64,000 nt of DNA from the NCBI GenBank assembly GCA_965248035.1, contig OZ252054.1, positions 1 to 64,000 of the forward strand, given 5' to 3'. A model generated the notes under the pieces. That model saw only the letters and a list, made by a program, of their open reading frames with translations, did not search any database and was not told the DNA's origin. This document shows positions 45,278 to 53,733 of the stretch, in pieces. Origin of the DNA: BJGV01 sp964194745 (GTDB lineage: Bacteria > Pseudomonadota > Gammaproteobacteria > Burkholderiales > Nitrosomonadaceae). Within the stretch, counting starts at the first letter, position 1. Each line of letters begins with the position of its first letter. The translations under genes were made by a program, and so were the position numbers.

Positions 45278-45293
45278 AGGTGTATATACACCC
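45278..45293. promoter_or_regulatory. MarR-type operator 2
   Basis: AGGTGTATATACACCC, one base from the perfect palindrome, right after the MarR gene and before the truncated membrane gene. Confidence 0.7.
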
Positions 45294-45457
45294 AGAAGTA
45301 AGTGTAGGATGAACAGAAGTGAGGTTAATGAATCAGAGGAGTGGCATTCTAGTAGTGTCTAGCAGCTTGGCTAAAGTGCATTATTGATCTCGGTCCGGCG
45401 TGGATAAAGAAGTATCGAAATAGAGCAATATTTTTAACAACTTTTAGGAGAAATAAA

Positions 45458-45637
45458 ATGAATATTCTATCAATTATTATTTTATCGCTTGTTCTGAGCT
45501 TTATTGTATTCACTCTCGTCGCAACATGGTACGTAGTTATTCTCGCCATGACGAGGCGCTCGACTCTAAAACTTGCTGTCAATCCAGTGAGGCAGGTATT
45601 GAACACAACAGAAATACGATGTTTTTTTATTAATTAA
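45458..45637 (+). pseudogene. Truncated copy of membrane protein gene
   Basis: 59 residues; TTTTAGGAGAAATAAA lead-in. LSIIILSLVLSFIVFTLVAT parallels the start of the gene at 46277 (LSIFVLQLVLSITVFTIAAK), then the sequence diverges (LAMTRRSTLKLAV) and ends. Probably the 5' remnant of a duplicate; it could still make a one-helix peptide. Confidence 0.55.
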
Positions 45638-45638
45638 T

Positions 45639-45654
45639 ATGTGCATATACACAT
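45639..45654. promoter_or_regulatory. MarR-type operator 3
   Basis: ATGTGCATATACACAT, one mismatch from a palindrome; sits at the start of the SRPBCC gene. Confidence 0.65.
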
Positions 45655-46213
45655 AAAGGAGAACGAAATAGATAGTAATAGTCTTAATCAAACAAGTCCC
45701 TGGAACTTTTTCCAGAGTGTGACAGCCTGGCCGAAGACCAATGTTGCCAAACTTGTAATAGGTATGGCGAGTGTCGTTGTGGAACGTCCTGCTGTAGAGG
45801 CATTTAAGTATATTGGGGATGATTTTTTCCAGAATTATCCTAAATGGTCTCCAGAGGTTAAGGAGCTTAAACAAATTACCCCTGGCCCAGTGAAATTTGG
45901 AACTATGGTACGACAGTCACGCATCGTTCATGGACGCCGAACCGAGAACAATTTTAGGGTTACTACTTATGAACAGAATACTCGTTTAGTTTTTGCTGGT
46001 ATCACTGACCCTTTCCGCTGCATTTACGATTTAGAGGACATCAATTCGGGAAAATCTACAAAGCTAACTTTTACTTTCGAATTGCTTGAGCTTCTGCTTG
46101 TCATGCGACCTTTCGAGGCGCTAGTTCGTAGCTCCATTAAGGATGGTTCTGAACGCACTGTAAAAAATATTAAGCAGCTAATGGAAGCCAATAGTGGGAT
46201 GGTAACGAACTAA
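45641..46213 (+). CDS. SRPBCC-superfamily protein (polyketide cyclase/dehydrase-like)
   Basis: 190 residues from GTG 45641, which lies inside the palindrome. A better AAAGGAG site at 45655 would favour a later, non-ATG start, so the 5' end is uncertain. Helix-grip domain: SVVVERPAVEAFKYIGDDFF, WSPEVKELKQITPGPVKFG, KSTKLTFTFELL, and a long C-terminal helix (MRPFEALVRSSIKDGSERTV). Close paralogue of 48729-49244. Binds a hydrophobic ligand by family; ligand unknown. Confidence 0.8.
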   Translation: MHIHIKENEIDSNSLNQTSPWNFFQSVTAWPKTNVAKLVIGMASVVVERPAVEAFKYIGDDFFQNYPKWSPEVKELKQITPGPVKFGTMVRQSRIVHGRRTENNFRVTTYEQNTRLVFAGITDPFRCIYDLEDINSGKSTKLTFTFELLELLLVMRPFEALVRSSIKDGSERTVKNIKQLMEANSGMVTN

Positions 46214-46276
46214 ATCTAGTGCTGATAATGAAGTATCGTAATACAAACATTAGTAACAACTTTTAGGAGAACTAAG

Positions 46277-46754
46277 ATGATGGATCCATTATCAATTTTT
46301 GTTTTACAACTTGTTCTGAGCATTACTGTATTCACAATCGCAGCAAAGTGGTATATATCTCCATGGCTTGCTGAGAAAACAAACGGTCAGGCCTTGACCG
46401 TACTAATCTTCCCACATGCCATGCGACATATTGGATTATTGTTTTTTGTTCCAGGGGTAGTCTCTCAGCCACTACCAGACTTTTTTTCTTATACAGCTGC
46501 TTATGGCGATCTTGTTAGCGGGTTACTTACTTGCGCTTCTCGCGCTAGTTATTCTTCGTAAGGGTTGGGGCATTGCGATACCGTTGGTCTGGCTTTTTAA
46601 CATTGTTGGCTCAGTAGATTTGTTAAATGCTCTGCGCCATGTCGATGTCGTACCAGACTTGGGTGCGACTTGGTACATTCCAACTTTCCTGGTGCCTTTG
46701 CTTTTGGTAACACATGCAATGATTTTTGCGCGGTTACTTAGACGAGCTCATTGA
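46277..46754 (+). pseudogene. Multi-helix membrane protein, frameshifted
   Basis: The first frame gives DPLSIFVLQLVLSITVFTIA, HAMRHIGLLFFVPGVVSQPL and TAAYGDL, then ends at 46561. The overlapping frame from about 46510 gives LLAGYLLALLALVILRKGWG, IPLVWLFNIVGSVDLLNALR and ends FARLLRRAH at 46754. One indel restores a ~158-residue protein with four or five helices. Likely co-regulated with the SRPBCC gene. Function unknown. Confidence 0.7.
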
Positions 46755-46905
46755 GGATGTCTTTAGTACTACTTGGTTTACCTATAGATAATCTGAAGTC
46801 GATGATAAGAGGAATAGAGAAAAATGATTTTAGTGTTGAACCTCCGCTTTGGGTCGAAACTAGTCATTTACCAATTAGAGACTTTTTGATGTGAGCATTA
46901 CTCTT

Positions 46906-48264
46906 ATGACTAATTTACACTACAGCCGTCTTACCATCGACCCTATACCGAAACTTATCCTTTCGCTTGCCATCCCATCAAGTATCGGTTTTTTCTTTAA
47001 TACAATGTACAACGTAGTTGACACATTTGTCGCAGGCTACCTTTCAACACATGCGCTTGCTTCTCTTTCGATTTCTTTCCCTATTTTCTTTACCCTCATT
47101 GCCATTGGCATGGGTGTTGGCAGTGGAGCTACCGCACTCATTGCAAATGCATTGGGTGGTAATGACGAAGGAACTGCCAAGCGTTATGCAAGACAGACAA
47201 TCAGCTTTGGAGTTTTGCTAGGTATTACCATTTCTATTATAGGTTCTCTAGTTACTCCATTTCTTCTCACGCTCCTTGGTGCCGAGGGAACGTACCTCAC
47301 TACCGCAAGCAATTATCTTGTCACTATCTTTTGGGGCTCGATCTTCATTACGATGACCTTTATGTTTAATGCAATACTGAATGCGGTTGGTGATACAAAA
47401 TCATATCGTAATGTTCTCATTGCTAGCTTTTTTATCAATAGTTTGCTCAGTCCTATACTCGCATTTGGCTGGCTTGGTCTTCCTGCATTGAATATTTTAG
47501 GTATTGCAATTGCAACAATCACAACCAATGCACTGGGTGCATTGTATTTATGGCTTAAAGTACGTGGTACTGGATTAGTAAATAATGAATCTTGGAGCCA
47601 GTACGTACCCGATGTGAAATCCTATCTCAATATTGCAGGGCAGGGCTTTCCAGCAAGTCTTTCCATGATGACCATTTCGATTGGTGCATTTATTATCACG
47701 TACTTTGTTAGTGCCTTTGGTGAGAATGTCGTAGCTGGATATGGCGTGGGACTGCGAGTCGAACAAATTGTATTGATGCCCAGTATTGGAATCAATATCG
47801 CGGTGCTAACACTCATAGGGCAGAACAATGGTGCGAAAAAGTATGACCGCGTTCAAGAGATAATTCGAGTTGCTATTCGTTACTCTTTATACATCAGTAC
47901 CTTTGCAGCAGTATTTATATTCTTTAGCTCAAATTATGTAATCGGTATTTTCACTGATGATCAGGCTGTGATTAACTCAGGTGTTGGGTACCTTTCAGTG
48001 GCTGCTTTAATCACATGGGAATATGGAATGCTGTTTGTCACTGATTCCGTTTTTCGTGGTCTTAAACGCCCGCTCTTTCCACTTCTTATAGGTATTTTGC
48101 GACAAGTTATTTTGCCATTTCCTGTACTTTGGGTTGCCACTACTGTACTTACCCTCGGCATTTTGGGAGTCTGGTGGATTATATTTGCAATTGTGTGGAT
48201 TGCTGCAATTATCGCGATGATCTATGTACGAAACGTCGTCAACAAAGTCTGTGTAGATTGTTAA
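46906..48264 (+). CDS. MATE-family efflux transporter
   Basis: 452 residues from ATG 46906; a GTG at 46891 is the alternative. Twelve membrane helices in two repeats: PSSIGFFFNTMYNVVDTFVA and FPASLSMMTISIGAFIITYF begin the two halves. Na+ or H+-coupled export of cationic drugs and metabolites. About 150 bases after the broken membrane gene, with a degenerate A hairpin between; may be part of the MarR locus or a separate cassette. Confidence 0.92.
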   Translation: MTNLHYSRLTIDPIPKLILSLAIPSSIGFFFNTMYNVVDTFVAGYLSTHALASLSISFPIFFTLIAIGMGVGSGATALIANALGGNDEGTAKRYARQTISFGVLLGITISIIGSLVTPFLLTLLGAEGTYLTTASNYLVTIFWGSIFITMTFMFNAILNAVGDTKSYRNVLIASFFINSLLSPILAFGWLGLPALNILGIAIATITTNALGALYLWLKVRGTGLVNNESWSQYVPDVKSYLNIAGQGFPASLSMMTISIGAFIITYFVSAFGENVVAGYGVGLRVEQIVLMPSIGINIAVLTLIGQNNGAKKYDRVQEIIRVAIRYSLYISTFAAVFIFFSSNYVIGIFTDDQAVINSGVGYLSVAALITWEYGMLFVTDSVFRGLKRPLFPLLIGILRQVILPFPVLWVATTVLTLGILGVWWIIFAIVWIAAIIAMIYVRNVVNKVCVDC

Positions 48265-48360
48265 TCCTACAACTGCAATCTCTATCCTAATTTAATCTGT
48301 TCTTCCTAACGTTTCAATCGCTTTGCTGCTGTACACTGTAATACCATGAGCTAGCACTTT

Positions 48361-48517
48361 GAATGTCTGCTTTGTGCCAAAAGCGGAAAGTCGTGTTTAT
48401 AGCAGTCCAATAGCATCCAATAAATCTGCTGGTACATTTGCTGGTATATTTAAAATAGAAAAAACCTAGATCAGCCTGCGGCAAGGGTTACAGGCTACAA
48501 TTCGATTCCCGCCGCCC
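48361..48517 (+). repeat. A hairpin plus C-type att-like end
   Basis: Hairpin 48361-48391, then AGCAGTCCAATAGCATCCAA, GCTGGTACATTTGCTGGTAT (12-base period) and ACAATTCGATTCCCGCCGCC. Same as 28.4, 53.5, 54.4, 58.7 and 63.9 kb. Confidence 0.8.
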
Positions 48518-48528
48518 TAGAAAAAGAT

Positions 48529-48560
48529 GAATGTCAGTTTTGTGCCAAAAGCGGACATAC
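48529..48560 (+). repeat. A-type hairpin repeat
   Basis: GAATGTCAGTTTT, GTGCC, AAAAGCGGACATAC. Confidence 0.75.
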
Positions 48561-48607
48561 AATCATAGGAACTGTAGCTTCATTCAGTTACGCGCATATC
48601 CGTGTTT

Positions 48608-48727
48608 TCATCTGGCAGCTACCTTAATCTCGCCCCACATTCCTTTGTAGTGACCCTGTCTCGGGCATGTGAAATCAATTGTGCCAACCTCAGTAAATTT
48701 CCATATCATCTCTCTGCTCTCTGCTGA
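48608..48727 (-). pseudogene. C-terminal fragment of cupredoxin-like protein
   Basis: Reads WKFTEVGTIDFTCPRQGHYK then GMWGEIKVAAR-stop. The C-P-x-x-G-H-x-x-x-M spacing is the copper-site loop of blue copper proteins. The N-terminal half with the first His ligand is absent. A second fragment is at 49329-49400. Confidence 0.65.
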
Positions 48728-48728
48728 A

Positions 48729-49244
48729 TTAATGGTTACTTGGTTTGGTTGCCATCGAATCAGTGGTTTCCATTAGCTGCTTAATATTTTTTACTGTGCG
48801 TTCAACACCATCCTTAATCGTTCTACGAACAAGTGCCTCAAAAGGTCGCATGACAAGCGAAAGCTTGAGCAACTCGAACGTAAAAGTTAGCTTGGTGGAT
48901 TTTCCAGAATTAATGTCCTGTAAATCATAAAAACAGCGGAAAGGATAAGAGATACCCATAAACCCTAAACGACTGCTCCGTTCATAAATTGTAATCTTAA
49001 ACTTATTCTCATAGCGGCGCCCAGCATCAATGCGCACCTGTTGCGCTATGGTTCCAATTTTTACCGGGCTAGCAGTAATTTGTTTAAGCTCCTGAACTTC
49101 TGGAGACCATTTAGGATAATTCTGGAAAAAATTATCCCCAATAAAATTAAATACCTCTACAGCAGAACATTCCACTACGATACTCGCCCTACCTATAACA
49201 GGCTTGGTAGAGACAAAACTCAACAGGGAGCCTAAATTAAACAT
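48729..49244 (-). CDS. SRPBCC-superfamily protein, paralogue of 45641
   Basis: 171 residues, AGGA before ATG 49244. Helix-grip fold: ASIVVECSAVEVFNFIGDNF, WSPEVQELKQITASPVKIG, KSTKLTFTFELLKLSLVMRP and a long C-terminal helix. More than half of residues match the copy at 45641, with the same order of motifs, so the gene pair arose by duplication. It is flanked on both sides by related cupredoxin fragments. Confidence 0.85.
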   Translation of the reverse strand: MFNLGSLLSFVSTKPVIGRASIVVECSAVEVFNFIGDNFFQNYPKWSPEVQELKQITASPVKIGTIAQQVRIDAGRRYENKFKITIYERSSRLGFMGISYPFRCFYDLQDINSGKSTKLTFTFELLKLSLVMRPFEALVRRTIKDGVERTVKNIKQLMETTDSMATKPSNH

Positions 49245-49328
49245 GTTACGTATTCCTGGTTTTTAGTTGCTATTTATGTCTATTTTATTACAAGCATAAA
49301 GCAACTAGTTACGCGCATATTAGTGTTT

Positions 49329-49400
49329 TCATTTGGCAGTTACCTTAATTTCGTCTTGCATTCCTTTGAAGTAACCATGTCTCGGGCAGGCGAAATCAAT
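49329..49400 (-). pseudogene. C-terminal fragment of cupredoxin-like protein
   Basis: TIDFACPRHGYFKGMQDEIK then VTAK-stop. Related to 48608-48727, including about 20 bases beyond the stop, so a ~100-base duplication flanks the SRPBCC gene. Confidence 0.6.
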
Positions 49401-49476
49401 TGTATATTTAAGAATATTGAATAAGAAAGGCTGCAAAAGTTTACCAGTTTCCGGCTGGTAATTTACATTCAGACTA

Positions 49477-50109
49477 TCATTTTTTGGTAACTAAATTTAT
49501 AAGCAACGCCTTCGCTACCATATATGTTAGAAGAGCAGTAAAAAGATGCCAGAAGAAATGTGTACCTATTGGAAAATAAGGGCAAATAGTATTGTCAACT
49601 GTGCGGAGTGACAGTGACAATATGAGCACTCCCAATGAGAACAATAGAATGAATCTTTCTTTTTTCTCGTATAGATAATGATAAGAACCTAATCCGATTA
49701 ACAGAAGGAATGCTGGGGAATACATAAGAGAACCATTGAGTATCTGAGGAAATTGTCTGCCAACATAGGCAGCAACGGAATATAAGACTAGTAATCCTGC
49801 CGTAGATTTGCTATTCAGTTTGATAATTCTGTAAGCATATTGCCACAGATAGACAAATTGAAATAACAGAATAGGCACTATATCCAGCCAATAGGCCCAA
49901 GTGGTAGCAAAGGTATGAAATAAACTACTACCGATACCAATAATAACGATAAGGATTATGAGTATCCAAATACCAGGTGATAATTTATGTAAGCGAAAGG
50001 CTAATTGCCAGACTGCCCATGCCGAAATAAAAAAAGCCAGATTTGTTAATACATTAATAGGCTCTGCCCATAGTTCGGGGCCAATCCGCTCACAGTAATC
50101 GTCAATCAT
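49477..50109 (-). CDS. Ceramidase-family membrane protein
   Basis: 210 residues, seven hydrophobic segments. Signatures of the alkaline-ceramidase (CREST) family: DDYCERIGPELWAEPINVLT, GIGSSLFHTFATTWAYWLDI (Ser-His-Asp metal-site residues) and GTHFFWHLFTALLTY (second His set). By family a Zn-dependent amidase acting on ceramide-like lipids in the membrane; in bacteria the substrate is usually unknown. Monocistronic. Confidence 0.88.
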   Translation of the reverse strand: MIDDYCERIGPELWAEPINVLTNLAFFISAWAVWQLAFRLHKLSPGIWILIILIVIIGIGSSLFHTFATTWAYWLDIVPILLFQFVYLWQYAYRIIKLNSKSTAGLLVLYSVAAYVGRQFPQILNGSLMYSPAFLLLIGLGSYHYLYEKKERFILLFSLGVLILSLSLRTVDNTICPYFPIGTHFFWHLFTALLTYMVAKALLINLVTKK

Positions 50110-50276
50110 TAACGCATTGTAGCTTACGCAATCTTTTTAGTAATGTGCTTACAAATATGTATAGGTACCTATTTTCATACCTTTTAGATGTCCACTTTCG
50201 GTCGGTAGCGGTCATTTGTGACCATCCTAGCGGTCATTTGTAACGGTATGCTTTTTGCTAAAACAGACGATCGTAT

Positions 50277-50420
50277 TTAGCTTCCGATACAATCCCATAA
50301 CAGCCAGTCATTCTGGGGATATTATTGGGGGTATTTCAAAGAAATTAGGCCAGTTATTTCTTGGCTAATATTATGATTGGTAAGGTATTAGTAGACTCTG
50401 GTTAGATTTCCGCCGCCCAA
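50277..50420 (+). repeat. D-type intergenic repeat
   Basis: TTCCGATACAATCCCATAAC, GGGGATATTATTGGGGGTAT, CCAGTTATTTCTTGGCTAAT, ending GATTTCCGCCGCCC. Preceded by degenerate A hairpins at 50186-50217 and 50250-50270. Confidence 0.7.
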
Positions 50421-50424
50421 GATT

Positions 50425-50456
50425 AAGTGTCTGCTTTGTACCAAAAGCGGGTGTTC
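50425..50456 (+). repeat. A-type hairpin repeat
   Basis: AGTGTCTGCTTT, GTACC, AAAAGCGGGTGTTC. Followed by ACCGGTAAGCCACCCCAAGC, related to 57533-57560. Confidence 0.75.
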
Positions 50457-50537
50457 AAACAGGAACCGGTAAGCCACCCCAAGCACGTAATAATGGTGAA
50501 CGGAAAAACTACTCAAGCGAGACAATTAAAGGCTGGA

Positions 50538-50726
50538 TTATCGGGACATAGCTTTCCGTCTGATCTGACTTACCAACTTTCTACGATAAGAGAATAGGGA
50601 AATCTTATCCGAAACAAAATAAGGAAGACCTCCCTGGTAAAATACTGAATTTAAAAATTTTTCTAGCAAATAGGCTCTCTTATGTTTCTCTAAAGAGTCT
50701 ACAAGTGTAAGAATTTTATTAGCCAT
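50538..50726 (-). CDS. Small hypothetical protein
   Basis: 62 residues, highly basic (SYRRKLVSQIRRKAMSR at the end), helical ILTLVDSLEKHKRAYLLEKF. No clear ribosome site and no recognised family. Plausible but weak. Confidence 0.4.
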   Translation of the reverse strand: MANKILTLVDSLEKHKRAYLLEKFLNSVFYQGGLPYFVSDKISLFSYRRKLVSQIRRKAMSR

Positions 50727-50808
50727 AGTAGTAATTCCAATACAGGTATGGTTGATACCTATATAACGGAATATTTGAAGAAAATACTAAGAGAATGGAG
50801 GGAATTTT

Positions 50809-50840
50809 GAACATCTGCTTTGTGCCAAAAGCTGACGTTC
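50809..50840 (+). repeat. A-type hairpin repeat
   Basis: GAACATCTGCTTT, GTGCC, AAAAGCTGACGTTC. Confidence 0.8.
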
Positions 50841-50908
50841 GTTAGTAGCTACTTAACTCGCTTCGGTGCGTTAATTGTTGGGCGGCGGTAACTGGGACTA
50901 TATTAATT

Positions 50909-51274
50909 CTATTCCCTAGATTCTGCGTCAAACCAGCTTGCAAGATAATTAATTGCCTCCAATAGTTCAGTCTTCTGATCCAGTGAAAGCCTCTCAGCTT
51001 TGACAGTGTAAAGACCACGACCTAATGGGTCATCTAGTACTGATCCATCAATTAACTCCTCAAGCTTTCGCACAGATTTCCTAGCTGCATCATCAAAATC
51101 ATCCTGATTAATATTATGTAAACCATGCGAACATTCGGCAAAAGCATCAACAATTGCTGTGGTGTCACCATTTGGATGTGGAAGCATAAGACTTCTTCGT
51201 GCAGAGGCAAACTTCTCACACTTGCATATGTGTATTTCATGTAGCCCTCCAGAATAGAATATTGCTTTATGCAT
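50909..51274 (-). CDS. Hypothetical protein
   Basis: 121 residues. IHICKCEKFASARRSLMLPH near the N-terminus and a helical C-terminus (LSLDQKTELLEAINYLASWF). No signal or membrane segment. Not recognised. Flanked by A hairpins, so another single-gene cassette. Confidence 0.6.
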   Translation of the reverse strand: MHKAIFYSGGLHEIHICKCEKFASARRSLMLPHPNGDTTAIVDAFAECSHGLHNINQDDFDDAARKSVRKLEELIDGSVLDDPLGRGLYTVKAERLSLDQKTELLEAINYLASWFDAESRE

Positions 51275-51324
51275 AGCACATTACTCAAACCGACAAATCA
51301 ATTCTGTGATAAAGATCACATATG

Positions 51325-51389
51325 GATATTCGTTTTGAGTCGAAAGCGGTCATTCGTCAATGTCTGCTCTGTGCCAAAAGCAGACATTC
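51325..51389 (+). repeat. Tandem pair of A hairpins
   Basis: TCGAAAG-type hairpin 51325-51355 followed by GTGCC-type 51358-51389 (arms AATGTCTGCTCT / AAAAGCAGACATT). The second is the left edge of the 1147-base duplication. Confidence 0.8.
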
Positions 51390-51481
51390 GATCCTGAGAG
51401 GCAATCCCATAGATTGGCTGCCTGTTAAAACAGGCGCATAATATGCCTATCACTAACATACTTATAAATAAGAAATGAAAT

Positions 51482-51934
51482 ATGGGTGAGTTTGAAGAGC
51501 AAATTATTGTATCGGCATCGCCAGATAAGGTTTGGGATGTCCTGGCAGACATTAGAAATATTTATCTATGGAATCCTGGGGTCGTTCGGTCCAGGCTGAC
51601 AACACGCGGAGAAGTTCGTGTAGGTACGCGCAGACTTTGTAATTTAGGGGGCAAGAACTATCTAGATGAGGAAGTCATCGAATTTGAGAAGCCTCACAGA
51701 CTGACTATGCGTATCAATGATCCGAATCTTCCTTTCAAGACAGCAGAAATACGGTTTACAGTTGAGCCTCAAGGGGACAAAACACTTGTTAGGGTTTCGC
51801 CCAAATATCAGCTTAAATTTGGCTTACTTGGGAGCATTCTTGATACGATTATGGTGCGCTCACAGTACCGCAAAGGTATGCAAGAATTGTTGCATGGATT
51901 AAGGAACTATGTAGAGCAGAGTGTCGCAAACTAA
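51482..51934 (+). CDS. SRPBCC-superfamily protein
   Basis: 150 residues from ATG 51482. Helix-grip domain: EEQIIVSASPDKVWDVLADI, NIYLWNPGVVRSRLTTRGE, VEPQGDKTLVRVSPKYQLKF and a C-terminal helix GMQELLHGLRNYVEQS. Different subfamily from 45641 and 48729. Intact here, nonsense-mutated in the duplicate. Precedes the methyltransferase-family gene by 52 bases, probably one transcript. Confidence 0.85.
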   Translation: MGEFEEQIIVSASPDKVWDVLADIRNIYLWNPGVVRSRLTTRGEVRVGTRRLCNLGGKNYLDEEVIEFEKPHRLTMRINDPNLPFKTAEIRFTVEPQGDKTLVRVSPKYQLKFGLLGSILDTIMVRSQYRKGMQELLHGLRNYVEQSVAN

Positions 51935-51986
51935 CCAAACTTAGTTACTAATAATAGTCAGAAGACCCCATTAGTTTAGATATGGT

Positions 51987-52460
51987 ATGAACATGGAAGA
52001 TGATAAAAACGGAGCTGCTGTAAAGTTTCCACCTCCCTTGATTTTTCTATTTTTGCTGCTCGCTGCCTATGGATTGCAGCACATTTGGCCCATAGGCATC
52101 GGAGCCTCATCAGGACTCAAGTACATTGGAGGAGGAGTAGTCATGTTGGGAATAGGCATTGTCATTCTCGTCGCTCAATCTTTTAAAAACGCCGAGACAA
52201 ATATCGAACCATGGAAGCCCACCACTAGAATTATTTCCACAGGAATTTACGCCTACTCACGTAATCCTGTTTATGCGGGGTTTTGCTTAGTATCAATTGG
52301 TATAGGCATTATCTTAAATAGCTTTTGGATTCTAATCAGCTTTCTACCTTCGGCAATTCTAGTCTATTACGTTGCAATTAAGAAGGAAGAAATATATTTA
52401 GAGAAAAAATTCGGGGAAGAGTATATATATTATAAGAACAAGGTGAGGCGTTGGTTGTAA
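51987..52460 (+). CDS. Isoprenylcysteine carboxyl methyltransferase-like (PEMT/ICMT) membrane protein
   Basis: 157 residues with four hydrophobic segments. Family pattern at the C-terminal half: PTTRIISTGIYAYSRNPVYA (the G-x-Y-x-x-x-R-N-P-x-Y SAM-binding motif) and EEIYLEKKFGEEYIYYKNKV. Membrane methyltransferase of unknown substrate. Identical copy at 56997-57470. Confidence 0.9.
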   Translation: MNMEDDKNGAAVKFPPPLIFLFLLLAAYGLQHIWPIGIGASSGLKYIGGGVVMLGIGIVILVAQSFKNAETNIEPWKPTTRIISTGIYAYSRNPVYAGFCLVSIGIGIILNSFWILISFLPSAILVYYVAIKKEEIYLEKKFGEEYIYYKNKVRRWL

Positions 52461-52482
52461 TGCTGAGGTTATAGTTTTCTGT

Positions 52483-52514
52483 GAATGTCCGCTTTGTGCC
52501 AAAAGCGAACGTTC
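52483..52514 (+). repeat. A-type hairpin repeat
   Basis: GAATGTCCGCTTT, GTGCC, AAAAGCGAACGTTC; the duplication ends inside it. Confidence 0.9.
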
Positions 52515-52661
52515 AGAAGAACGCCTCATTGGGGTGTTTGCTGTGGCATTAAAACTATCAAGGCATTAAATATAGGAAGAACATACGACTCTGACAATGG
52601 AAACATGTTATGCTTGTCACTTGCCAATTTATGGTACTTTATATAAGAGAAAGGGATCACT

Positions 52662-53243
52662 ATGAAATTTCCTCAAGCGCCCATCAAAAAAATCGTTTTG
52701 CTCACCGATTTTACGGATGCCTCTACAGACGCCAGCTACCATGCCATGTTGCTGGCTCAAACCTACAAAGCAGAACTCAAGGCCTTGTACGTGTTTAAGC
52801 CAAGAGCGTTAGGCATTTCAGATGAGAACTATCTGCCTCCAGAACGTTTTATATCGAATGAAGACCCTAAAAAGACCCGGCAGCGAGGAGAGGACACCCT
52901 CAAAGAACTAGCAGAATCCTTTGATCTAGAAGTTGAGACTATCTTTTCCGAAGGCTTTCCTGGCCAGGAAACTATCCGCATTACATCCCAACTCGATACA
53001 AACCTGATCGTTCTTGGAACACAGAGCTATACGAGATGGAATAGATTTTTAGGAATTCCTGGAAGTGTCGCAAAATGGAATAGATTTTTAGGAATTCCTG
53101 GAAGTGTCGCAGAATACATCGTTAGATATGCTCCATGCGCTGTTTCCTCCATCGGACAAGGAAGTCTCGGTAAAGCTAACTTTCCAAACGAAACTGAATA
53201 TCGTGTTCATGATGAGAGAAACGCGTACGCCAAAATACACTAG
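52662..53243 (+). CDS. Universal stress protein (UspA family) with internal tandem duplication
   Basis: 193 residues, AAGGGAT before ATG 52662. UspA fold: IVLLTDFTDASTDASYHAML at the start, NLIVLGTQSY, and SVAEYIVRYAPCAV at the end. The 13-residue segment WNRFLGIPGSVA plus one residue occurs twice in a row because 39 bases are repeated (53037-53114). It lies where the ATP-binding G-x-x-G-S motif sits, so the loop is altered. Cytoplasmic. Confidence 0.85.
   Translation: MKFPQAPIKKIVLLTDFTDASTDASYHAMLLAQTYKAELKALYVFKPRALGISDENYLPPERFISNEDPKKTRQRGEDTLKELAESFDLEVETIFSEGFPGQETIRITSQLDTNLIVLGTQSYTRWNRFLGIPGSVAKWNRFLGIPGSVAEYIVRYAPCAVSSIGQGSLGKANFPNETEYRVHDERNAYAKIH
53037..53114 (+). repeat. 39-base in-frame tandem duplication
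   Basis: Two adjacent copies starting TGGAATAGATTTTTAGGAAT inside the UspA gene. Confidence 0.95.
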
Positions 53244-53258
53244 ATAGGTGGTTTTTCT

Positions 53259-53600
53259 GAATGTCCGCTTTAAGTCGAAAGTAGACACTCGCAGTTTTTC
53301 ATCCTGGAAGAATTTTTTTCGCCAAAATTGGGGAAAGGAAAGAGGAGTAGGTACTACATTGCTAGGTGGTACTTAATACAAGACTAGGTATACCCCCACA
53401 CCTACCCCCCTTGTTGAACACGCATGTACTTCTATTCAGTTGAATGTCTGCTTTGTGCCAAAAGTGGAAAGTCGCGTCTATAGCAGTCCAATAGCATCCA
53501 ATAAATCTGCTGGTACATTTGTTGGTATATTGAAAATAGAAAAAACCTAGATCAGCCTGTGGCAAGGATTACAGGCTACAATTCGATTCCCGCCGCCCAT
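53259..53600 (+). repeat. Composite repeat (A + B + A + C end)
   Basis: TCGAAAG hairpin 53259-53290; B module (TTTTTTTCGCCAAAATTGG, GGAAAGAGGAGTAGGTACTA, AGACTAGGTATACCCC); GTGCC hairpin 53442-53473; C end with GCTGGTACATTTGTTGGTAT and ACAATTCGATTCCCGCCGCC. Confidence 0.8.
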
Positions 53601-53615
53601 TTTTTTCAAAGAATT

Positions 53616-53647
53616 GACTGTCTGCTTTGTGCCAAAAGTAGACATTC
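53616..53647 (+). repeat. A-type hairpin repeat
   Basis: GACTGTCTGCTTT, GTGCC, AAAAGTAGACATTC. Confidence 0.8.
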
Positions 53648-53733
53648 AGCAGCGAAATATAGAAATAGTATAGATCTTCAAGTTAAGGTTAATAACTGCC
53701 GTTTAGTATTTTAGTAAACGGTATTCTAAATAT

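Larger units (their letters stand above)
51359..52505 (+). repeat. Duplicated two-gene cassette, copy 1
   Basis: Matches 56369-57515 at an exact offset of 5010 bases, with one difference noticed (51519 C, 56529 A). Both ends fall inside A hairpins. Contains the SRPBCC and methyltransferase-family genes. Confidence 0.93.

Noticed and set aside
51316..51552. Reverse-strand open frame beginning MSARTSQTLSG, also at 56314
   Set aside because: It is antisense to the SRPBCC gene and the hairpin; duplicated only because the cassette is.
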